Assembly: GCA_002343505.1 (NCBI GenBank)
Contig: DDQZ01000019.1
Coordinates: 28,045 to 92,044, forward strand
Length of the DNA stretch: 64,000 bases
Direction of reading: 5' to 3'
Origin: Verrucomicrobiaceae bacterium UBA2429
Lineage (GTDB): Bacteria; Verrucomicrobiota; Verrucomicrobiia; Verrucomicrobiales; Verrucomicrobiaceae
Shown here piece after piece: positions 58,347 through 64,000 of this stretch (positions are counted from its first letter, which is position 1; each line of letters begins with the position of its first letter). The notes beneath the pieces were generated by a model. That model did not search any database, had not been told where the DNA came from, and saw nothing but the letters and a program-made list of their open reading frames with translations. The translations under genes and the position numbers were made by a program.

Positions 58347-60782
58347 CTACACAGAGTGGCGGCGGCGTCTGCACAGCATGAGGGAGCAGGCGAGGAAAAG
58401 CAGCAGCAGCCGCGAGGGTTCCGGGACGATGATCCGGGGGATTTGCGGTGTGGAGTTTGGGTCCACGGGTTCGAGGCCGGCGCGCTTGTACTGCTCCTCC
58501 GTCTCCAGCACCACGGCACCCGAGAGCGGGGTCACAAGCTGATACGAAGCGGCCAGCAGGGACATGGGCGCGGGGTCGGGAAGGGGGCCCTGCGAGGCCG
58601 CAAGCACCTCCTGAAAGACACCGAGCCGCGCCAGATGATCCCACACGCGCTCTCCTGCGGGCTGCGCTTCCTGGCGGGCGATCTCAAGTCTGCGCCGCGC
58701 CGTCTGTCCTGTGATCCGGCGCATGTGGGAGAGAAGCTCCGTCTCATTGGCGCAGCGGCCTGAAGGCTGCAAGGCACGGTGCCTGTGCAGGCGCTCCAGC
58801 AGGCGGTTGGGGCCGCGAACCAGGGCGCAGGCGTGCAGGACGGGCGGCGTGACGGAGCGCTCCATGATTTGCTCGAGTCCGGTGTGTTTTTCGAACTCGT
58901 AGGGCTGCGGTCCGTGCAGCCAGACGACTGCGCCGCCGCTGCTCCTGGCGCGGTTGAGCGCCTGCTCCAGAGCGGGGGCGTTGTTGCGTCCGCCGAGAAA
59001 GGTCGCGCCGCTCCATTCCTGGGCGGATTTCTCCCAAGGGATTTCCTCCCAGCCCGAGTCCGCGCAGGCCAGCACGGTGACCGGCGCTTTCTCCGCGAGG
59101 GTGGCGATGGCTCTGCTGATGTCACCGGCGCGCGGGCGCAGGGCTAGCGATGTGTCCACGACAACGACGAGGCTTTTCGGCGCGGAGTCAGTCACAGTCC
59201 GCCATGCGCCCGAGAAATAACCGGGCCTGCCCTGCTGAGGCCAGGGATCCGCGCACCACACAGCCTCCGGCAATGGAGTGTCGTCGGGGAATCGGAAGAC
59301 CAGGTCTTTTAGATCGTTGTCAGAGAGGTCGTGACGCCAGGTGAGCTGGCCGACCTCGCGCACGGGAGGGCGCGGATCACTGCTGGTGAAGTCGCGCGCG
59401 CTTTGCACCCAGACTGCGTGGCGGGAGGAGTCCGGCACGGCGAAGTTTCTTTCGAGAAACACGGGCATGCGCAGTCCCGCATCCGCCAGCGGCGCGGTGA
59501 TGCCGATGCGGATTTGCATGTCGCCATTCGCAGGCACCGGAAAGCACTGGCACATGACCCGGTCGGGGCCGGTCATGTTGACCAATACAGGGTCGCGCCT
59601 CTGGCGGACAACCACCTCCCGGTATGCGGCTTTGACTTTGGCCTGGGTGGAAAATGCGGCTTCGCGCGGCTCTCCGTTCACCCAGAGCGTGAGGCGGGAG
59701 ACGAATCCGCCCGGCGGCAGCAGGATCTGGCAGCGCGCCTCCTGCGCGTTACCACGGCTGTTGTGAAAGACGAGAGTCCACTCGCCATAGCCCAGGCGTG
59801 TGGGCGTGTCGAGATGCCAGTCCATGCGGGAGCTCTCCATGCGCAGTCCGCGGATGCGCGCGCCCACCACATCACCGCCGCGCTGGTCATCCCAGTCGAA
59901 TGACTCGGTGAGTTCCGAGGGCAGCCAGCGGCCGCTTTCCACCTCGAGAATGGAGTGCTTCTTCGGCGGAGGCAGATCATTGAACAGGCGTCCGTGGACG
60001 CGGTAGTAGAGTGCCTGCGCGGCCTCCTGGGAAAGTGAGGGCGCTCCCAAGTCCAGGCCCCGCACTCCGGTACGGCCGCTCATGATCCACTCGCCCGGGC
60101 TGCTCGCGGCATGGGGGCCGCCGTAGGCCATGCCGCGCAGAGTTGACTCCCCGCCGGGGGTGCGCAGCAGGCTCATCCAACGGGCTTTTTCCGGGGCTGG
60201 CGCCTTTTCATAACGCACAGCGGCGGTGCGCGTGAGCCAGAGCGGCATCTCAGCGGCGGGCAGCAGCAGGAGCGCGGCCAGAGCGCCCCAGGCCGGGGCT
60301 TGGCGGTTCCAGACGGAGGCATCCGGCGCGGGTCCCAGACGCCGGTTTGCCTTCCACAGAGACACCCAGCCCCAGAAGGGGCCGAGTGTGGCGAGCGGCA
60401 GCAGGAAAAACATGAGGCTGCCCCCGGTGGCCAGCAGCATGATCGAAAAGACAACGCCGAACCCCGCCAGCAGTGTAAGTCCCCAAAAGCACAACAAATA
60501 AAAACTCGCCACCACCCAGGCCGCGCCAAGCGCCGCGCGCTGCCAGGCGGGAGTCGTTCCCTCATCCTCGTTCCTGCGCGCCAGCCAGCACGCAAGGGGC
60601 ACCAAGCCCGTCAGCAGCAGATGCGTCCAGGTCGGCAGCGGATCAAAATACTGCGAGGCGCACGCCCTCGTGCTCCACTCCAGGATGAGTGTGAAGCAGG
60701 GCCAGAGCACGCCGAAGACGAGCAGAAAACGCGAGCGCCGCTTTTGAGGAGCGGGTGTGGCTGGGGAATGGGCGGCCTCCAT
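58347..60782 (-). CDS. Multispanning VIT-domain protein with PEP-CTERM sorting signal
   Basis: The 811-residue protein has about six N-terminal transmembrane helices (residues 15-190) and a periplasmic part with a VIT-like domain (about 330-430, WTLVFHNSRGNAQEARCQILLPPGGFVSRLTLWVNGEPREA). A vWA-like stretch follows (SLVVVVDTSLALRPRAGDISRAIATLAEK), then a C-terminal sorting signal VPEPSRLLLLFLACSLMLCRRRR (VPEP, hydrophobic helix, Arg cluster). PEP-CTERM substrates are processed by an exosortase in the inner membrane. The architecture recalls the MSEP-CTERM proteins paired with a dedicated exosortase, but no exosortase gene is in the window. The function is unknown. Confidence 0.8.
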   Translation of the reverse strand: MEAAHSPATPAPQKRRSRFLLVFGVLWPCFTLILEWSTRACASQYFDPLPTWTHLLLTGLVPLACWLARRNEDEGTTPAWQRAALGAAWVVASFYLLCFWGLTLLAGFGVVFSIMLLATGGSLMFFLLPLATLGPFWGWVSLWKANRRLGPAPDASVWNRQAPAWGALAALLLLPAAEMPLWLTRTAAVRYEKAPAPEKARWMSLLRTPGGESTLRGMAYGGPHAASSPGEWIMSGRTGVRGLDLGAPSLSQEAAQALYYRVHGRLFNDLPPPKKHSILEVESGRWLPSELTESFDWDDQRGGDVVGARIRGLRMESSRMDWHLDTPTRLGYGEWTLVFHNSRGNAQEARCQILLPPGGFVSRLTLWVNGEPREAAFSTQAKVKAAYREVVVRQRRDPVLVNMTGPDRVMCQCFPVPANGDMQIRIGITAPLADAGLRMPVFLERNFAVPDSSRHAVWVQSARDFTSSDPRPPVREVGQLTWRHDLSDNDLKDLVFRFPDDTPLPEAVWCADPWPQQGRPGYFSGAWRTVTDSAPKSLVVVVDTSLALRPRAGDISRAIATLAEKAPVTVLACADSGWEEIPWEKSAQEWSGATFLGGRNNAPALEQALNRARSSGGAVVWLHGPQPYEFEKHTGLEQIMERSVTPPVLHACALVRGPNRLLERLHRHRALQPSGRCANETELLSHMRRITGQTARRRLEIARQEAQPAGERVWDHLARLGVFQEVLAASQGPLPDPAPMSLLAASYQLVTPLSGAVVLETEEQYKRAGLEPVDPNSTPQIPRIIVPEPSRLLLLFLACSLMLCRRRRHSV

Positions 60783-60829
60783 GCCGCGATGCTAACGCAC
60801 ACGCTGTCAGCGGGTCAATTTTTCCAGCA

Positions 60830-63397
60830 TCAAAAATCCGCGATGACCACCTCGCCGGCGCGCTGGTCGCCGGGGAAGAAGCCGAGGCCGTAGTTGTAGG
60901 CGCCCTGGTGCATGACGCCGTAAAAGTTGATGAACTTCGTCGAGCCGGGCGGTTTGATCTTGCCGCTGAAAGAGCCGGTTTTCGCGTCAATCTTGATGGA
61001 GCAGCCGAGAGGGTTGCCGGGCTCGGTGATGGTGACTTGGTTCTTCTCGGAGATGAGCAGGGTGTTGCTGGTGCCGTCCAGCAGAGTGCCGCTGTTGAGG
61101 AAGCGCACGCTGCCATCTGTGAACTGGGTCACGGTTTGTCCGGCGGGCGGCGGGGTGAAGGGCACGGTCTGGCAGGCGATGGTCTGGTAGGGCATGGCGG
61201 GGTAGAGCGCGTCCTTGGGCCGCCAGGGCTTCAGCCAGCCGAGCGTGGTCTCACCGCCGGGCTGCTGGGGGCCGAGGCCGAAATCGCAGGTGCCGTAGAG
61301 GTTCCCGGTTTTGCCATAAAGCGGCGCGACGAAGGCCGCCTCGCCGCTGATGCCTGCCTCGGGGTCGGACTGGCCGATGCGGCTGGCAAAGGTGGCGCTC
61401 TGGCCGTCGGCGACCCGGCTCACAAAACGCACGCTGCCGTCCGTGCTGACGACGCTGACGCCGGTGACGGGCACCGGCACGGAGCCGCCGCCGATGCCCT
61501 CGCAGAAGTGGGTGTGGCGCCCGGCCTGCGGCGCGGGGCTGGCCTTTGAGTAGGGCAGGTAGCGGATGTGGCCGTCGGCCCATTCACCCTCGGGATCCCG
61601 CAGGGAGGCGGCGCAGCGCGCCCAGCCTTCGGCAAAGCGCAGGCGCAGGCCGATGGAGGGCCGGCTGGTGCGGGCAAAGGCGGCCACCAGCTCCCCCCTG
61701 GCGTCAAAGCCGCCGGTGAAGCGGTAGGTGCCGCCGCGGAAGTCCACCGTGCCGCTGGCCCGGCCCTCGCCGGTGACGGTGCATTTGACCAATGCGCCCC
61801 AGCCCTCCGTGTCGAGCAGGCCGCAATAGGCGCCTGGCCGGGGCACAAAAAAGTCCTCGTCCTCCACAATGACGATCGTGTTGCTGGCGCCGTCCACGAT
61901 GGCTCCGGCCTGGGGGCTGTCCGTCAGCTCGACGGTGAAGGATTCCTCTCCTTCAAAAACATAATCGCGGTAAACCGGCACCGGGATGATGGTGCTCATC
62001 TGTCCGGGAGCCAGGTAGGTGGTGCCGGAGAGGCCGGGCATGTCCGCGCCGGCGCGGCAGGTGCCGTTCCGCACGCGCCAGCCCACGGCCACCTGGCGGT
62101 CGCCCGCGCGCTGGCGGCGCAGCTCGATGTGCGCGGTCTGCCCCTCGCGCGCGCGCACCTCGCGCTGCGCGAGGCCGCAGGCGGCGTTGTCTATTTCCTC
62201 GCCGATGAGGATGGTGTTGCTGGTTCCATCCTGGATGCCGAGACCGCCGGTGGGATTGACGAGCGTGACACCGAAGGCTTCCTCCGTCTCAGCCGTGGTG
62301 TTCGCCAGGATGGTGACCGGCACCTGCTCGGCTCGTGCTCCGAGGGCCAGCAGGACATTGATGGGAATCTGGAAATCCTCGCCATTCACGGCCGGCACGG
62401 TGCCATCCACAGTTTCGCTGATGAACTGCACGCTGCCATCGCCATCGCCGCGCAATTTCAAAAGCCAGGGATAAACCGCGCCATCCGCCTCCGAGGTGCG
62501 GTACTCGCTTTGCGCCCAGGCCAGCACGCCGGGGCTGCCCTGCTCATACCAGGAGAGCCAGAGCTGGCTGTCGGGCGCGTTGGCGCCGCTGTCGCAGGCG
62601 ATGAAATACACATGGCCCGCCGTGGCGTTCACCGCCACGCGGGTGGAGTTGTCCAGACTGCTGCCGGAGCCGCTGCCGACGAGACTGGAAGGCACACCGC
62701 TGGCGGACTCGTAAACGCGCAGGCCAAAGCCGTCAAAGGTGCTGCCATCCCACTGGCGGGAGCCGACGAGGTCGAAATACCACGCCCCCGTGGAGGGGGC
62801 CGTCCACTCGAACCACACACCCGGCCAGGCCAGGCCGAGATTGGCCTCGGTGGTGTCGCGCGTGGCGCCGCTGTTGGCGCGAATGAGGGTGCCGCCGTCG
62901 CTGCTGATCGTCTCCGCATCCTGCCAGTGGTCGTTGACCACCTCGGCAAAGCGCCAGGTGAAGCCGAAAGGCTGCGCGGCATCCACCACGAGATACACCG
63001 TTTGTCCGCGGTCCAGGTCCACCGAAAGGCGCTCGGTGTCCGGGAAAATGGTGTTGCTCGTGCCGTCCACCAAGGTCTGCAAGGGGATGGTCGTGGCCGG
63101 ATTGCCAGGGAAGCGCAGCTCCGCGCGCAGCCCCTGGGTGTCCGTGATGTCCACCACATAGCGCCCGTCCGCCGGGGCGGTGTAGCGGTACCACACGGTG
63201 TTTTTGGCCGGCGCGCCGCCGACGGCTGTCTCGCCGAATTCCGCCGTGGCCTTGCCTCCGCCCTGGCCGGCGTAACTGCCGACGCGCTCGGAGATGAGGA
63301 TGGTGTTGCTGACGCCGTCATTGACGGGGCGGGAGCCATTTTGCGCCAGAGCGGCAAAGGCCGGGAGCAGGGCGCCGAGGAGGATGCGTGTTTTCAT
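60830..63397 (-). CDS. Secreted Calx-beta-like protein with five DGxSNT motifs
   Basis: The 855-residue protein has a signal peptide (MKTRILLGALLPAFAALAQ). N-terminal beta-sandwich segments resemble pre-peptidase/Calx-beta regions of PVC secreted proteins (NTVWYRYTAPADGRYVVDI; GVWFEWTAPSTGAWYFDLVG; VPVTILANTTAETEEAFGVTLVNPTGG; VFEGEESFTVELTDSP). The C-terminal half has pairs of sheet-like units (GSFSGKIKPPGSTKFINFYGV). Five copies of D-G-x-S-N-T-[IL] are spaced along it (VNDGVSNTILISE, VDGTSNTIFPD, QDGTSNTILIGE, VDGASNTIVIVE, LDGTSNTLLISE), resembling the motif near the end of DUF1559 pseudopilin-like proteins. No catalytic domain or C-terminal anchor is visible. Confidence 0.7.
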   Translation of the reverse strand: MKTRILLGALLPAFAALAQNGSRPVNDGVSNTILISERVGSYAGQGGGKATAEFGETAVGGAPAKNTVWYRYTAPADGRYVVDITDTQGLRAELRFPGNPATTIPLQTLVDGTSNTIFPDTERLSVDLDRGQTVYLVVDAAQPFGFTWRFAEVVNDHWQDAETISSDGGTLIRANSGATRDTTEANLGLAWPGVWFEWTAPSTGAWYFDLVGSRQWDGSTFDGFGLRVYESASGVPSSLVGSGSGSSLDNSTRVAVNATAGHVYFIACDSGANAPDSQLWLSWYEQGSPGVLAWAQSEYRTSEADGAVYPWLLKLRGDGDGSVQFISETVDGTVPAVNGEDFQIPINVLLALGARAEQVPVTILANTTAETEEAFGVTLVNPTGGLGIQDGTSNTILIGEEIDNAACGLAQREVRAREGQTAHIELRRQRAGDRQVAVGWRVRNGTCRAGADMPGLSGTTYLAPGQMSTIIPVPVYRDYVFEGEESFTVELTDSPQAGAIVDGASNTIVIVEDEDFFVPRPGAYCGLLDTEGWGALVKCTVTGEGRASGTVDFRGGTYRFTGGFDARGELVAAFARTSRPSIGLRLRFAEGWARCAASLRDPEGEWADGHIRYLPYSKASPAPQAGRHTHFCEGIGGGSVPVPVTGVSVVSTDGSVRFVSRVADGQSATFASRIGQSDPEAGISGEAAFVAPLYGKTGNLYGTCDFGLGPQQPGGETTLGWLKPWRPKDALYPAMPYQTIACQTVPFTPPPAGQTVTQFTDGSVRFLNSGTLLDGTSNTLLISEKNQVTITEPGNPLGCSIKIDAKTGSFSGKIKPPGSTKFINFYGVMHQGAYNYGLGFFPGDQRAGEVVIADF

Positions 63398-63442
63398 GGC
63401 GGGTGGGATCAGGGGTGGATGGGTGCGTGGAGACTCTGCCAC

Positions 63443-64000
63443 AATGGGTGATGCGCCGGGGAGCGAAACTTGCGCGTTTTTTCTGTACAGGCGGAAGCGG
63501 CGTTCCAGGGACGGCGGAAATTCAGGTGCTCATACGGTTGGAGCATGACCTGAAGCCATTTACCCGCATGCAGCCGGGGGTGAGGAGATGGAGGGGAATT
63601 TGAAAGGGAAGCGGCCAGGGAAGACATTGACGAGGTAGAATTACGCGGTCACTGTCGGCATGAACGAAGTCCTCCCCCCGACTCCCGCGCGCCGGGATGT
63701 TGGATGCGAAGCTTCCTGGGCATGGCAGTGGTTCCAGTTGCTAAACTTTTTCTGTCAAGAAGCGACTCCCGACTCTTTTCTGCTGGGTTTATGGGCGCGG
63801 ATTTGCTGTCGGTCGGAGGCGGACTGCTTTTCTCAATGGGGTGGGTGATGGATGCTTTGACGACTTCTAAGGAGGGGTCGGCGTCAATGAGGCCATGAAA
63901 CTCCGCTGCCTGGATGCGAATGTGAGTGCCATGCCCGGCCATCACTTCGTTTTGCCATACTGTCAAGAAGTTGCACACTGACCCCGTTTCCCGTTTCCCC
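63443..64000. other. Right-end region without an intact gene
   Basis: I see no convincing intact gene here. 63443-63648 holds only short frames without similarity. 63649-63723 looks like the start of a decayed Y1 transposase (listed separately). A minus-strand frame continues upstream to 63978 (MCNFLTVWQNEVMAGHGTHIRIQAAEFHGLI...) with no recognisable domain. Confidence 0.6.
63649..63723 (-). pseudogene. Remnant of a Y1 (REP-associated tyrosine) transposase start
   Basis: The minus strand reads MPRKLRIQHPGA, very like the N-terminus of Y1 transposases (M-x-R-K-x-R-x-x-Y-P-G-A-x-Y-H). It then diverges into RESGGGLRSCRQ and a stop, so no catalytic HxH or Tyr remains. The preceding TTGACAGAAAAAGTTTAGCAACTGG resembles leaders I associate with such genes. 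It is probably a deletion remnant. Confidence 0.5.

Noticed and set aside
61568..63451. 627-codon plus-strand frame opposite the DGxSNT protein
   Set aside because: It has no domain, and the opposite strand has a signal peptide, Calx-beta-like segments and repeated motifs.

Overview
The window is about 64 kb of GC-rich bacterial chromosome. The gene content points to a Verrucomicrobiota bacterium, probably Verrucomicrobiales and near Prosthecobacter or Verrucomicrobium. This is inferred from gene families, with no rRNA present. The pointers are LpxB (a Gram-negative with lipid A), secreted sialidase-like, PQQ-propeller, ThuA and Tat-exported Gfo/Idh/MocA proteins, a type II secretion pseudopilin operon, a PEP-CTERM protein, and an exonuclease-ligase fusion. 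I found no tRNA, rRNA or CRISPR array.

Left part (1-12.3 kb). An ECF sigma operon is cut by the left edge. It is followed by a small repeat-containing lipoprotein and a minus-strand gspFGHIJK operon whose leader regions carry short interspersed repeats that are translated in frame. Next come a zinc-ribbon membrane protein, a NagA lacking its usual beta-sandwich domain, and lpxB. Convergent with lpxB is the most unusual locus here: a NUDIX hydrolase gene coupled by an ATGA overlap to an 896-residue protein that reads as RelA/SpoT-type synthetase, TPR-like helices, a SLOG-like Rossmann domain and a C-terminal RyR domain.

Middle part (12.4-36.5 kb). A Tat-exported protein, an OPA-family transporter and a sugar/choline-phosphate nucleotidyltransferase form a plus-strand group. 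An intact 901-bp IS5-family element with perfect 20-bp ends, a TA duplication and a -1 frameshift arrangement has truncated a small membrane-protein gene next to a signal-peptidase homologue that lacks both catalytic residues. After DUF4256 come very large secreted proteins: a sialidase-like protein with about ten Asp-boxes, divergent from a PQQ propeller with an embedded methyltransferase-like domain, then an 1814-residue FG-GAP/Ig/NHL protein closed by a strong terminator. ssb, a YHS-like protein, a DctA-type symporter, a radical SAM enzyme, an orphan addiction-module antitoxin and two small proteins follow.

Right part (36.5-64 kb). This holds smc, a histidine phosphatase, a Tat oxidoreductase, a secreted beta-propeller, three MFS/DMT-type transporters, a 2-oxoacid:acceptor oxidoreductase alpha subunit without its beta partner, ThuA, a LysR regulator, a 3-hydroxyisobutyrate dehydrogenase-like gene coupled to an MFS gene, lysS, an SDR, and a fused MBL-exonuclease/ATP-dependent DNA ligase. 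It ends with a multispanning VIT/PEP-CTERM protein and a Calx-beta-like protein with five copies of a DGxSNT motif. The last 0.6 kb holds only what looks like the decayed start of a Y1 (REP-associated) transposase.

A genome-scale theme is short interspersed inverted repeats lying inside coding sequences at domain or leader boundaries: the TTCGAA family at three sites, the G-GILP/G-GVLP palindrome at two sites, and a GGCTTnACTCCA family.
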